Assembly (NCBI GenBank): GCA_000727475.1 | Contig: KL647300.1 | Coordinates: 473,157-537,156 of the forward strand | From: Sarcocystis neurona | Lineage: Eukaryota > Apicomplexa > Conoidasida > Eucoccidiorida > Sarcocystidae | Direction: 5' to 3' | DNA: 64,000 bases | Part shown: one piece after another, positions 12,701 through 25,651 of the stretch | How positions within the stretch are numbered: the first letter of the stretch is position 1 | Layout: each line of letters opens with the position of its first letter | Notes under the pieces: generated by a model | The model's database searches: none | The model's input: only the letters and a program-made list of their open reading frames with translations | Told to the model about the DNA's origin: nothing | Position numbers and translations under genes: made by a program

Positions 12701-15700
12701 GGAGGAAGAGTTGATGAGGACGACACGTGTGAACCAGGACGTGACAGGGCACACCAAAAACGCCTTTTCCTATCCGGTGCAAAACGGTGGCCGTGCGGCT
12801 TCCTCTCTCTCTATCCTCCTCTCTTTCTCTCTTCTGCTCTTTCTCTAGGGATTGATAGATACATTTAAATATACTCGTACACGTAAACATACACACACAC
12901 ACAAGTATGTCGGTTTTTATGTGCCACTGCAACTGCGTCCGCGAATGCGACTGAAGAGGAAGAAAATCCCGTACGGCCACAGGACTCCACGGTAGGCAAA
13001 GAAAAACATCTGCAGAAGACGCCTGCCCTCCAGAGACGTGAATCCCGCATGTGTTCACCAAGAAAGATACTCCCGAAGTGCAACAGCACATTATATATAT
13101 ATATATATATTGTCATGACCACCTGCGTACATATAGTCTACACTTTCTGTCCATACAATATAGCTCTGTATCTGTAGCTCAGCCAACATTATTACTATGT
13201 GACTACTTACGTATGAACAGGAAAGCACGTTCTAGAGATGCACACAGACGAATTTCTTTGCGACGTGTGTATTTGAGTGAATGGCTCAAATCTACTAAAA
13301 CTTTCAACTCTCGAAACGCGCGCACTAGACAGGCCCCCTCCTCGTTCCATATACGCACACACGTATATATATACATATAGGTTGAGAGGGAGAGAGCAGA
13401 GCGACGCGAGCAGGCGCCGTCGCATCTGCGGGCGGTCGATCCGTTGAGGAACAGTGGGACGCAGCAGTATTTCACCAATTTCAGGTTTCTACTCCCTCTC
13501 GATTGTGAGGATCCCCACCTGGAGCAGCAGTTACATATCCACAGCAGACATCGGGACACCTATATACGTGGAGCAAGCTGGTACGCGGAGGCGTTCACTG
13601 AGATGAGTAACTGGACACTTACACACAAGACGCACAGAAGGCGGAGCACAGGCATACGGAAGACTCGCGCAAATCTCGGTCCGTGTATGTGCGTGTATGT
13701 CCATATATTTACACAGAAAACCTACACATACATACACACGTACACATATATATAACTATGTACACCCACAAATACGTATCGATACAAACGGCAATATCCA
13801 CTGCAACCTGCTGCAAGGCAGGAGCCTACTTCGAACATCCACCTCACACATAGCAGCCGTATGGGAAAGCACCGCGGAAACACAGCGACGCAGAGAGATT
13901 AACATACACATACACGTGCATACGGCAACAGTCTTGTGCCCTGATCTATTTGTGAGGTGTCTACACATTAGATCGCTTGAAGGGGCGGAGTACTGCAAGG
14001 CACTGCAAAGGAATACTCCATGTTCAATGCCAAGAATTACACACGTACACAAACGCAGAAGCAATGGAGACGGAGAGAGAGAGAAAAAAAATGCCGATAA
14101 ACTGGGCCACCCACGTCCACCTGCAACGCCAGAACAACCGCACGAGGCGGCGCATTACAGAAAAGTCAGGTGTACATACACACCGCAGGGATCTGTGGTG
14201 GACAACTCGCACATAAAGCCCGACGGTGTGTGCGGGGCTTTTGGGACAGGGGCCTGACTTCTACGGCGCGTGCTTCTCTGATTTTTTTTTAGAAAAACAG
14301 CGGGACGACTCATGGTGTAGAGCAGCCGTGGACTAACAGTAGACGCACTGCGGCAGCAAGTCGGCTGAGAACACCGGAAACACGCTCAAGTGTATTCACC
14401 AGACGTACGACGCCTTAGCGGTGTGACAACGAAACTCGATACCACGGCGCGGGCGTAGAAACAGGTCTCTTCACTAAAAACACCACCAACGGGGCAGTCG
14501 GAAGCCTCTCCACCTAGACCAGGTGTATACGCAGAAATCGGAGCAGCTGCCATGACGTAGCGGCAGGACGTTTCTACGTTGTACAGCCAGCGAATACATA
14601 TCCTTCGCATTCTGAGTCGACAGAAATTCTCTACACGTTGACTTGATACGGATTTTTTCGCTGCGTAACAGCACTAATTGAGAGGCAGAAAGTCAACGGC
14701 GTCAATGTATAGCGCCACGAAATTCACAGTCAAGCAAGCTCCGCGTAAAAATCAAATACCAACGGCAACGGCATTTAGCAGCACCGGAGACTCACATACG
14801 CTGTAAAAAGACAAGTGTATCTCTACACCCGTGGAACACACATGTCAGCAATCCGCATACACACGTAGGTACGGGTATACTTTTTGAAAAGACATTACTA
14901 GAGCGGCTTAATTTTTTATCACTGCTGATGCTATAACACACAAATATATTCCACGTGTAGTTGTTACTGCTGCTGCGCCTACGGCCGTGTTCTACTCATC
15001 TTTGAACGATCTTTCTACGCTATCCCTGTGGCTCCAGATATGCACACGCCTTTAATCAAGCTAGACTTTTCAAAGTACGTACTTACACACGGCCAATGAT
15101 CTACAGGGGATCACTGCGATAGACGGTCACCCTGTGGTGACTCATCATTTCCTTCCCCTACGTAGAAAACTAGTACTCTTCTACACGTCATCTACAGTTC
15201 ACCACAAGAACCTTCGCTGCTATCCGTCCGCCTCCTTGTACTACACACAAGCTATTTCCTCTCACAAGAAGCCTTTCTGCACGGCCGCTCGCGGCAGCTT
15301 TCTGGGTGCCACTGACGACGACGACACTGCAGTGATGATATTCAGAGGAATAAAGCGGCAGACGTAGTATTATTACGGCAAGCATGCACAACGTGGGAAA
15401 GGAAAAACCACGACCACTATTACTGACGAGGAGATACGTAGACACGCGGATCAGTGAAGTCGCTGAAGAGTGCCAATGTATCACGCAGAGGACGAGTACA
15501 GTTTCTACGAAGGAGAAACCAAACTCAAGATATAGATTGGTGAGGTAGGATGAGGTTTTCAAGACTAGCTAACGCGTCAACTGTTATCGAATGTACGACA
15601 TCTTACGCCCACAATCCCCTTCAGAGCAGGAGAACAGAAGACTATCGGATACATTAACAACGCTCCCAAACCGACTGCAGCCGGAAATATTTCGCTTGTA

Positions 15701-16383
15701 GGGCAGAGAAAGTACGGAAGAAAGCCGCGTCACGACATATACAGTTCGTGCCGCTACTGTACGCGTGGGGGGCGAACCGAATTGCAGCTACGCTTGCGAC
15801 GGGACTGTAGAGGAGAGAATGTCGTGATCGCTAACTGTGGGGGCGTAGTACAGACGGCAGTAGTGTTAGTGTTATTGCTGGTTTGGAGGGGGCGCAGATT
15901 AACGAAAGTTTTCATTGGCTACATAACGAAGACTGAGGGGAAGAAATGATACTGTTGTTGATGCGGCTACGCGCACAGTTCTCCATACCACGCAGAAGAA
16001 TATGATTACTCGTGCCACTACACGTCATTGTGAGCACAGAACGGCTACGCAGGGATGTGCTTCTTATTCCACGTTCAACTGTATCACGGTCGACTCTTGA
16101 ACGAGTATGCGGTCATGTTCACGTATATCTGTCAACAGCAGTACATACGCAGGTACATGCAGAGATTCGCCACCACCGCGTATGTCACACCACATATAGC
16201 TACAATGCTCATATACGAAAGTACTCGCCGTCACGAGTATGTCTCCTTGTGAACATCAGCAACGATGAATATTTTATTTATTCTTATATATGCGCATCGC
16301 TTCGCACCTTTGAAGAGGTATTCGTAGATCTGCTTTCGATTCTTCTTCGGAATCAACGAGTACTTAATGCCAGGGACCGTCAT
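9777..16383 (-). CDS. RPS10: 40S ribosomal protein S10 (eS10), three exons
   Basis: eS10 is a small-subunit ribosomal protein at the mRNA-entry/beak side of the 40S particle. The exons are 16308-16383, 11774-12075 and 9777-9857, together 459 nt and 152 aa. Exon 1 starts MTVPGIKYSLIPKKNRKQ and continues with the family motif IYEYLFK. Exon 2 carries EGVIVVQKNAK, VPNLHVMMTLRSL, then FNWQHHYYFLTNEGIEYLR and EYLHLP, the diagnostic winged-helix core. Exon 3 gives the Gly/Arg tail GFGRGRGRMGD and ends RPPRFA. Intron 1 (4,232 nt) splits a Glu codon in phase 1 (G then AG; donor GTGCGA, acceptor tttttctcag). Intron 2 (1,916 nt) is phase 0 (donor GTAAGT, acceptor gtgttggtgcag). The length matches the usual 130-165 aa. 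Family identity is certain. The start is the only in-frame ATG shortly upstream of the conserved lysine motif. Intron 1 holds TA/CA microsatellites and no other recognisable gene. Confidence 0.95.
10311..10440. repeat. Diverged tandem duplication, 71-bp period
   Basis: Two adjacent units begin acacgtact at 10311 and acacgtacg at 10382. They share ggtat, tgtggagcc and tgtcctgcg in register. The pair lies within intron 2 of RPS10. Confidence 0.65.
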
Positions 16384-17376
16384 CTTGGCTACGTGTATTC
16401 ACCGACGAGCTTCAGAATCCTTCACGGTAGACAGAAACCTCCTTCCGCTGCTGCCGCGGGGATCCACCGTGGCGAGAGATCCCTGTAGAGAACGTTGCCG
16501 CTGGAAAAGGGGGGTGCTCCGGGCAGGACGTGTACGTCGTAAATCTAGCAGAGTGGAAGGGGGAGGAGGAGGAGAGGAAGAAGGGAGAGACAAGAAGAGA
16601 AGCTAGAACACGCCGCGAAAGAGATCCATTTTGCTTGTGACCGGATATAGACGAGAGAACAACAGCAGCGCCCATGCAGTGCAGGCCCCCCCATTTTAAA
16701 GGGGCAGCAGCCGTAGTCGCAGTCGCAGGCCACGCTGAAGCCTACGGCAGCAGCTGCAACGGCTACACCAGCAGAGTACCTGCGGCAGCGGCGGTGGCAG
16801 CACCGTATGCGGGGGGGGGGCATCACCGGTATCGAACAAGCAAGGAACAGCAGCAAAACCCCTCACGACGATATCGGCAGCGACGGCAGTAGCACTGCAG
16901 CAGCCCAACCAGTAACAAGCACCGCAGCAGCAGCAAGAGCGTGTTGAGGAGCCGCAGCTGCTGCTGCAGCAAAGAAATTGTAGCAGCAACAACAGCAGCA
17001 GCTGCAGCAAAGATGTCGCAGCCGGCGAGGAGCCGCCCCCCCTGGTTGACTGTAGCAGCGTACGGGCGTATCTGCTAGGACACGCTGTTGCAGTGTCGAT
17101 CACGGACTTCCCCACAACGGGGCCGGCTTAAAGACGGAGACATCTTCTCTAACGCGGAAGCTGCATCTGTCATCATTCGGGCTGGTGTCGGGACCACAGA
17201 ACCGGCCTAACTCTTGGTGGGCAGGCTGCTGCCGTGCGTCAGGACCGGAACCCGCAACTGTTGCTTGCTTGAGCCTTCTGAAGCTGCAGCTGTTGCTGAT
17301 GCGCGGCTACGTGCCATGCTGCTGGTGTTTCAGAGTGCGTACGGGCTGCCACGACTACGAACGTAGATGCGTGCTG
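16384..17376. other. GCA-rich block upstream of RPS10
   Basis: This stretch begins at the RPS10 start codon and includes its presumed promoter and 5' leader. Positions 16670-17035 are rich in gcagcagc triplets on the plus strand, with a run of ten G near 16809-16818. A plus-strand ORF from an ATG at 16674 (72 codons, Ala/Gln/Arg-rich) covers part of it. It could be an exon of an unrecognised plus-strand gene or non-coding repeat; nothing in the sequence settles this. No TATA-like element was identified with confidence. Confidence 0.45.
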
Positions 17377-17613
17377 ATGTTCCAGTCGTTGCTTCTTCCT
17401 TTGCTAGCAGTGCTCCTACATGCTACCGCACTAGGCACCTGCGTCTACGCTGGCGGCGCGCAATTTACCGTCTACTGCGTACGTCGAGCGGGTGCATGTG
17501 TCCGCACTTCTACATTTAGATGTGTACGAATCAGTGACTACGAAGGCGAGATACAGGTATATGCATCGCCTGGCGTGACTCTGTACGTATGGGCTTGCCC
17601 AGTCGAGTTCTAG
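17377..17613 (+). CDS. Candidate small secreted cysteine-containing protein
   Basis: This is a 78-codon single-exon ORF, family not recognised. The N-terminus MFQSLLLPLLAVLLHATALG has the shape of a cleavable signal peptide: a hydrophobic core, then small residues and a plausible cleavage after CVYA near residue 25. The rest (about 53 aa) alternates beta-prone and basic stretches with four cysteines (FTVYC, AGACV, FRCVR, WACPVEF). The same frame is open upstream to 17185, so the chosen Met is inferred from the signal-like segment. Chance ORFs of this size are common in the window. What raises this one is only the leader-like start and the spaced cysteines. It could also be the last exon of a longer gene. 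Confidence 0.27.
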   Translation: MFQSLLLPLLAVLLHATALGTCVYAGGAQFTVYCVRRAGACVRTSTFRCVRISDYEGEIQVYASPGVTLYVWACPVEF

Positions 17614-17752
17614 ACTGTCCGTGTGGCCGTGCTAGCGTAAAGCTGCCGTGTGTCCTTGTATCTAAGTGCACGCAGCTGAACAGTACCCCACTCCATACTG
17701 CCTTTCCGTGTAATTGCAGAAGTGCACCTGTGTAATGCATCCATTGAAAATC

Positions 17753-17892
17753 CACAAATATGTTTGTGTGTGCATCCATTCGTCTCTACACAATATTTAT
17801 ACATGCAGCTACACTTCTCTGACACAAATATATCTGTATGTACATCCATTCCTCCCTACACAAACATTTATGTTTGCAGCCACACTTCTCTC
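17753..17892. repeat. Tandem duplication, 70-bp period
   Basis: Two units begin cacaaata at 17753 and 17823. They share catccattc, ctacacaa, atttat and acacttctct at the same offsets, with scattered substitutions. A partial third match (tgcatccatt) precedes the first unit. Confidence 0.8.
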
Positions 17893-18615
17893 ACGTAAAA
17901 TCCCACACTTTGTTGAAGATCCGTATACATGCCAGCCGATAAATGTATACGTGCATGGGTGTGTGTATACAGACAGACCCACCGTTTGGTCACAGAACAC
18001 ACATGACCACTATGTGGAGTCGTCAACATGACGTCTTACCTATGTACACGCCTGCGTGTACAGTGTGAGATCCGGGAACGTGCCTGTATTTGGCTCTCGT
18101 ATTCTAGTGGTATCGAACTTACGTTACAAAGTGCGATCGTTTTCGTCTATGTAGCTGTACAACGTACATCGTCTTAGAGAAGGCGTTGTTAGTTTCCTTA
18201 GGCGGGTTCGAGCAAGTGTGAGGTATGCCACGAAAGTGTGCACGTAGTTGTGTGTATGTAGACACACACACGTATACTTGCGTATAAGATAAGAAGTTAA
18301 CAAAGCGAGACCGTATTTCTTCCCGACAAACGTAAACCGCGGATGCTCTCTTCCGTTGGCGTCTACCTCCAGCGCAGGTCGAGCTTATACGCTGATTGTA
18401 TGTATCAGTATACGCCTTTGCGTACAACCAACAGAATCCACAAATCGTATCCACACACACAAGTTTATACACGTGTGACGCGTGTAATATGAATATCTAT
18501 ATACATTGATCACGCATATTTAGGTTCACACTTGAGTCACTCACCACACTTGTAAATGTTCAAGGACAGATGCAGTCGCCGACGTCTTGCTGGCGGACGG
18601 GCACCCGCACAGAGG

Positions 18616-18770
18616 TAACGCACCTCTATGTTTTTGTTTCGAAGTCCATGAGAACAAGCACCTTGCCTAACGCACCTCTATGTTTTTGTTTCGAAGTCCA
18701 TGAGAACAAGCACCTTGCCTAACGCACCTCTACGTTTTTGTTTCGAAGTCCATGAGAACAAGCACCTTGC
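18616..18770. repeat. Three-copy tandem repeat, 52-bp unit
   Basis: Units start at 18616, 18668 and 18720 with taacgcacctct and end with agcaccttgc. Copies 1 and 2 are identical. Copy 3 differs by one base (tatg to tacg) over its length and is slightly truncated. The near-identity implies recent expansion. A separate 18-bp direct repeat (caggctgttggttat at 18795 and 18813) follows within 30 bases. Confidence 0.92.
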
Positions 18771-21700
18771 GCCGAAGCACGGTTTCCTCTATCTCAGGCT
18801 GTTGGTTATCCCCAGGCTGTTGGTTATTACCCGTGGCTTTCTACTTTTTAAGAGGTCTGGTTAGACGAAGAAATCTGTGGTTGCTACACAGTGCGCAGCT
18901 AACGGGGACGAATCCACTCTCGGTGAAGCAGATCTTTAGGTCCAAGGGGTAAAGGGGCGTTTTGCACTGGCACGTCTGCGGATGTCGCCCAACTTCGGGT
19001 AAACGGATTCTCGTCGCAGAAATCGTTCAGAAAGGCCTCAACCGCAAAATCGCTGTGTACGCCTAAAAGGTATGCAAATGCACAGAGGACAGACACACTA
19101 AAATATACACGAACGAACATGAAGGCATCTGCTAAGGGTTGACGCCGCTTCGATGGTACACACCTATGGGGAATACAACCAGCGGCGAGCAACGAGGACC
19201 ATATTATACTTTCCACGAGCGAACGACTGTCTGTGAGACTACCACACACGTACGGATACAGTACTCGTACTGGTTAAAAGACCGGTGAAACCATATGCTG
19301 AGGACTCGTGGGTCTCCGAAGATCCCCAACAGAGAAGTCTGAGAACACGCCCATATTCGACTTCATTCAGGACAACGCACTTTCTGTCTCTTTGCCACGT
19401 GTACAACCTCTCTAAATATCGCCTCAACTGTAGAAACTCGCGTCAGTCATACAGTGCCTCATAGCTCTGGAGAAAGCTGTTTCAGCCAAAACTTAGACGC
19501 AGGGATCCCTTCGAAAAGTTGTCCTCCCGCATTGAAGCTGTCCTATACGTTTAAACCCATATAAAATAACCTATTTGGACATTTCCGCCCCATGCATGGG
19601 GAGTGTTTGCACGAACGGCGACGTGCTTCATCTCCGTGACGGAAGGTGGACCTGCCTACGTAACTGCCGCTAAGGAAACCATAATCCCGCTTCTAGGTAT
19701 ACACGTATGTGGCAGGCGTGCCCCGTCCACTGCATGACTGCACGCTATACGCGTGCTATGGAGTATGAACTCTGTCGTTCTTCAGAGCTGTAAAGACGTC
19801 AGGCATTCCACGTGAAGTCCGTTGTCACTATCGTGATCCATATGGATATTTTACACTAAACAACTAATATATGCTTTAGGTCTCTCATACAAAAGACTCC
19901 CCCATATTGCGCTTGGGCATTCTGTGGTTGCCACAGAGAGAGACCCGGCCAACAATTAATGAGGTAGTGCCCTATGCAGCATTCTTTTGCATCATTTCAT
20001 ATCTTGAACGCGGGTAGTGTGTTTCACGCTGATTCATGATCCCATACAATAAAATGGAAAGAGCTGTGTCACCCTGAAAGGATTGGCTCTTGACGCAGTG
20101 GCTACTGTGTAGGTCAGTGTGTGCTGCTGTACAGTCGAGTCCCTAACGCGGGCATGAAATAGAACGTGAGAACTCAGTGAAGTGGCAGTGACTACGAGTA
20201 GGATCTTCTGCTCCATTCTTTCCCCGAGCCAAAAGCCACCTGCAGAGAATGTCGAAGAAGCAACGACGGTTGTGACACATGAAAGCAAAGTACTCTTCCC
20301 CTTTTCCGTGTAGTGGGGAGACAATAAGCCATGCTGTCTGCATGTGGTTGCGTCTTCGATTTCGTTATAGCTCGTCTCGGTAGCAGGTCGGACGGCGCAC
20401 CACGTGTGTGGATACGTATGGCTGTGCAGGTGCACGTACACACCAGCCTTTTACGAGAGACTGGTATCGCAGTTTTGCTTGTTGTGAACTGGAAGCAGAG
20501 GACCGCGGCGGTCGTGCACCCGTGTAGGACGATAGAAACAACATAGAATCTTGCCTACTGGTGAATGGGGAAAAGCTGTGCTACCCTCTTGTGTACGAGT
20601 GGTGTCTTTGGTCGTCCATCACTCAGTTGTGCTTATTTTTGTGCATACTTACTTGTGGCTTTGATCAGACGCTCATTTAGCTGGCAACACACGAATATTT
20701 GCCCTCCACACCTTACAGTGGCGTAAGGCTTGTCGTCGGCGCCTTCTGGTCTGTTCAACACCCGCAGCCTCTGTCGACCACGAATATAATTTACAGAGAT
20801 CCGTGTACGCCAGCACATCCACACACTGCCGTCTCCTGTACATGCTTTTTCACCCTGCATCCGTCTACAGCGTCAAGCCTTCAGAGCGTGCTCACATCTT
20901 TGAGCACGTCTCATCACACTCTTGCAACGCAAAATTGACATAACGAAGCTACACGTCTGTACCTTCGGATACTGCAGCCATGCAGGTGAACAACTGGCCA
21001 CGTGAAGTACGATATTATGCCCGACGTAACTGCGCTATCCATCCTGCCCTGTCTGCACTTCCCCATTACAGGACCCGGCTCTTTCCAAAGTCGACGTCGC
21101 TTGAGGCACACGTGACCGAGAGAGGCACGCGACGGGGGTGTTTGTCTGAAATGAGACGCTCATGTTTGTACATTGTCCACCGGTAACATGTCCACTGCGC
21201 TGCGCATTATCCACCATCGGGGGTTGTCCATATCGAGTCTACCACAGAACACGTAGGAGATCAGCAGGTCTTGTAAGTGCCTCGAGGAGACAACTCGTAG
21301 TGCTGGTTAATCAAACTGACTCACAGGGAACTGTACTTGCCGCTGACTTCGTGTCTGCGTAGGGCATCTTCATTCACGCCAGTCCCACTCGCTGGGCCGC
21401 GCAGCAAACAACTACGATCACGGGGCTATGTTGCGCGTGGTAAACCCTTGTAGTGCCACTCGCGGTGATAGCAATAAAATGTCCCGGTAACATAATCGTG
21501 TCTTCTTGTCGTTTGCTGGTGTATACCGTCCTCACAAACACCACGGACATATATATATATATATATATAGATACATATACCCCGTTGGTCGTGAGCCCCC
21601 GTTATAAAACGGCTGAACCGAGGTTTTCAATCCAGTGATCGGTCTGAACATGACAAACTGAAGAATTAATCGAAGGAGTCATCAAAAGATTATGAAGCAC

Positions 21701-24674
21701 TACTCCCTGCCACGTCTTGCTACGAGAGCCGAAGCTCGTGGCCCACCTGCATCAGCTGGAGGGCACAGAGGGGGATATAAGCGGCCGACGAAAGCCCTGC
21801 AGGATGTGTCACCGTGTAACGCGACCAGCTCCCATGTTCCCTTCCATGGGGAAATATGCCCGTTGTTGGTTCCTGAACCTCTTGCGTCGACTGGCACCCT
21901 CTTACTCAAAGTCACAAAGGCGCTTCGTCAATGTGAGAAAGTAAACCGATGTAACGCAGATACACCCGCAGTTGTGCGGTCCTAATTTCGCATTCGCTAG
22001 TCTCAGAATCTTTACAAATGTAATGTACGTACACCGCAGCCTGTGATGCTTTAACGCCGGATTTCCAGCGGGGCGCGACGCGGCACAACGAGGCTCGTGA
22101 CCGCGTGCAAGTTTGAGGTAAAGTGATATCTCTGCAGGATATCCATGAGGAAAATGCAGCTACTTACAAGTTGGCGACAACTTCCCCGAAGCGACAAACC
22201 CGTGCACGTGTTTTCTGGGATTTGTGCCTCATATCTCCCTCTGTTTGGTCGTGATGTAGCCAGCCTCCTCTCCGTTTTGTAGCCCTCCAAACTGTACCGG
22301 TGAATCAGGAAGACACATACTCGCTGTTCCAGCTAGTCGGGTTAGCTTTGCTATCTCCACCCGCGGAAGACACAGGTCCTGTACTGTGGCCGCTGCTGTC
22401 AAAAATCGACGTTTCCATCCAATATTCCTAATCCCTGAACTAAGCGGACACGATACTGCCAACAAGTTAGGGATTTTTCATGAAGTCCTTGCTGTATACT
22501 AATACCGTTTCAGTGCCAAATCACGGCAGGTGCAACCCTGCGTAGCCGCGCCTGTCGAAGAACCCGTCTCAGATGGCCAAACCTCTTGAAATGTGTATGC
22601 CCCTAGTTTCTTGATGACGCTGCACCAGTAAGGCTTGTACAATGCGTAGCAGCCACTTCGCTATTTGCCCGAGTCGTACCGTATCAACCGTCCAACCGGA
22701 ACAATGTACTACTCCCGGGCGGGCGCTGCTTCTGTGTAGCGGACCAATTCTAACAGCCCACTTGTTTCACACGCCTCCAGCTCAATAGCATATCTGCTGA
22801 AGTTTTTCCGCTTTTCAGGGCGGAGGTCATACGCAGAGGTTTAAGGTTCACAACCGTAGGCACAAGACGACTGCACGCAAAAACAGGAATGAGCTGGCTA
22901 GTAGTGGAAGCCCCTGAACCAGATCAGCGACGAACGCACCAGCTGCAACGTTGCTGCTGTGACACAGCAGCCGCAGTCGTAGGACGCCACCGACGCATCG
23001 GAAAGCGGAGACTGAACCAACCACAGAGGCCACACGTTATGATACAAGGACTTGACCCGAGCAAGAAAGAAGACTCGACAACAGTGTGCAGTCCCCTATT
23101 GCGGCATCTTCAGGATTAACCGTGCACGCAGATAGTCATGCCGTAGACGCAGTGGCCGGCGAAGACGTCTTTCCTGTTGCATGCGTCTGCACAAAAAAGG
23201 CCTCGCTATTTCTCCCACCTTCCGCAGTGATCCGCCATTCCAGAGATTTTTCCTGGGCTCTTTTGCTGCCTTCCCACTCTTCCATACATCTCGGTAGATA
23301 TTAGGGGCCTGCCGTGGGAACAACTATATAAATGAGCTCCTAGAACTGTATCTCTCGGCGTAATCCGAGCCCATCAGAGATTCTTCGTCACTTGCTCAAT
23401 GAAGCTCCGTGAGACCGCTCAGTCCTTTCGTTTTCTTCTTCGGCACTCCGTACTATCCCATATATTCATCACAGTTACTCTTGACGCTGCTTTTGTGAGC
23501 TGTTTGACACGCACAGAACGTAGTAATTGAGCAGTTATTTGGCGGCGCCCCGCGACAGCCACTCGACGGCTGTTTGTCACTCGACCTCTCAAGATCGCAC
23601 GTGTAGACAGAGATGCAACAACCAGTGACCGCTGACTCTACGTGGATCTCTAACCGCACCAGATGCTGCCCGAAGCGTGTACTCACACAGTATCAGCACG
23701 AACAGCAGCCGCTAGTTAAGGAAACGCAGCTGAATTTGTTTGAAGCCCGCGACACACGTATGGGAAGGAGTTTGCTACACGGCAGTTTCTGTACGCCGGC
23801 GCTCACGACCCACTGCCGATGTCTGCGGGTCAGGATACACTCCCGTGGAATAACTGTATCAGTGAAAAAACAAACAAAAGCGTAGAAACTCGGCGCTTGC
23901 TGAAATTTTTTTTTGTTGGCGACCGTTGCTAATTTTACCCAAATTTTTGGTTTGTATTCAGTTTCCGTTGACCACTGTTTCGTATGAGGCAATTTGCAGC
24001 TCCAAGAGTGCACTGGTGTCTACAGGGGGATCATCGTGTGACTGACTTGCAGAGTTTTTATCGACACATGCTGGGTTAAAACGTGAAACACCGTGTGTCT
24101 CTCACGTTTGTCTATCGCAAGAGAGAAAATATAGCTAAATTTGGGAGCCGCACTGCTTTTACCTTTGCAGGAACGCTCTACTACAGGGTCGCTCTCTCAA
24201 CTGCGCAAGTTTTCCTCCGAGGTATGGTGTCTCTTCTATGTTCACCAGTTATACAAGCTACTTGTACCGTGCTGGCTGCTGGCACTCGTCCTGCTCTTTG
24301 CGAGTTATGACTCGCTTTGTCTTGGTTTCAGTTTTTTAGTAAAACAACAGCTGCTGCAGGCACGTGGCAGCCACTACTGGATGCAGCGGTCCCCGGACGG
24401 CACTCGGATATGTCTGCGACGCGCATGGTCGGAGCCGGCCGCGTGTCGCCACTCGTCCACGAACGTTCCTGTCTCGAGGCGAAAGCGGATGTGAAGGCAG
24501 AGAAGGACAGTGCTGCGTGTGTGAAGTAGAGTTCGTGTGCGGGGCAATAGCGTTCCGGACCCTCGAAGAGGAAGGCGCCGCAGCAGCAGCAGTTGTTTCG
24601 CTGCAGCAGCAGGAGGATTGTGTGTGCGCGCGACCGCGTTAAGGAACGTGGCTGCAGCAGCTGCTCGATCGAGA

Positions 24675-25612
24675 ATGAGCCTGGCAAACTGCTGCAGCAG
24701 CAGCAGCGGCCGCGGTGACTGCGGGACTTCTTCTTGGCGGCCCCCCGCTTCTTCTTCTTCTTCCGCTTTCTCTCCTGTTCCTTCTTCTTTTCCTCCGGCA
24801 CTTTCACGGAAGTATTACGAACGTCCGGCCACAGAAGAAGGAAGAGGAGAAAAAGCAGCACCGGCTGCTGCCTCTTTCGCTGCCGATGCTTCACAGCTGC
24901 AAGAGTCCAAGGAGAAGAAGGAGCAACGAGAGGAACAGCAGCAGCAGCAGCGTGCGTGTTTCTCCCTCGCGGGTGCTGCGGCAGCGAGCGGCGCTTCTGC
25001 AACGCCAACAACACTTTCAGCCGCGGATCCCCCTCGCAACAAGGAGCGGCCAGAAGCAAGCACACACTCGTGCACAACGCCAGTCAGTTCTCCTTTTCCC
25101 TCTTCTTCATCTTCTGCTGCGTCCCCGTCCGCTTCTTCTCCTCCGCTTCTTCGCTCCTCGTCGGCCTCTTCCCTCTGCCCCTGCGCTGCGTCCTGCCGGT
25201 GCCGCAGCTGTGGCTGCTGCTGCTGCTGCGGCCCCACCTGCTGCGATGGCTGCTCCTCCGAAGGCCTCTATGCAGCAGCAGCAGCAGCGGGGCTCGACGA
25301 ATGCTGGACTTACGCAGCAGGAGGAAGTAGCTGCTGCATGCGCAGCATTCTTCCCTTCTCTTCTTATTCAGCTCTCTTCGAGCATGTGGTCACCTTCTTC
25401 TCGCACAACCACGTCGTCGACGTCGTCCCCGAACTTTCGAAGCTTGTCGTGCTCGACACTCGTCTCTTCGTATACACTGCCTTAGAGGTAGTAACCTTGA
25501 CATATATCTATCTATATATATGCGGGGACGTCCGCTTATGCCTGTATATATGTGTACAGATGTGTATCTCCCTTTCTAGCTATCTGAGTATACATATCTA
25601 TCTATCTACGTA

Positions 25613-25651
<39 letters not shown>

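Larger units (their letters stand above)
17614..24674. other. Intergenic, no gene recognised; short tandem repeats
   Basis: This is a long stretch of balanced composition without strong triplet repeats. It contains the 70-bp pair at 17753-17892, the 52-bp triplication at 18616-18770 and a TA run near 21548-21569. Many frames are open for 60-130 codons but none matches a family I know. Splice-like signals exist (for example minus-strand GTAAGT near 20657 and 22169), so small-exon genes may be hidden here. The last 300 bases precede the CBS gene and include a short upstream ORF at 24410-24529. Confidence 0.5.

Noticed and set aside
13203..13559. Minus-strand ORF ending AFLFIRK with a GTAAGT, considered as RPS10 exon 1
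   Set aside because: It lacks the PKKNR and YEYLFK motifs, which are present at 16308-16383 in the correct phase.
20143..20860. Minus-strand fragments resembling an SRP14-like chain (GSVWM, then LIKATSG after a phase-1 join)
   Set aside because: Only two short words match, spacing is wrong, and no N-terminal exon of the family was found upstream.
22169..22465. Minus-strand peptide VQDLCLPRVEIAKLTR resembling the start of a histone-fold helix, with a GTAAGT donor further on
   Set aside because: The expected rest of the histone fold could not be joined in phase. One short resemblance is not enough.
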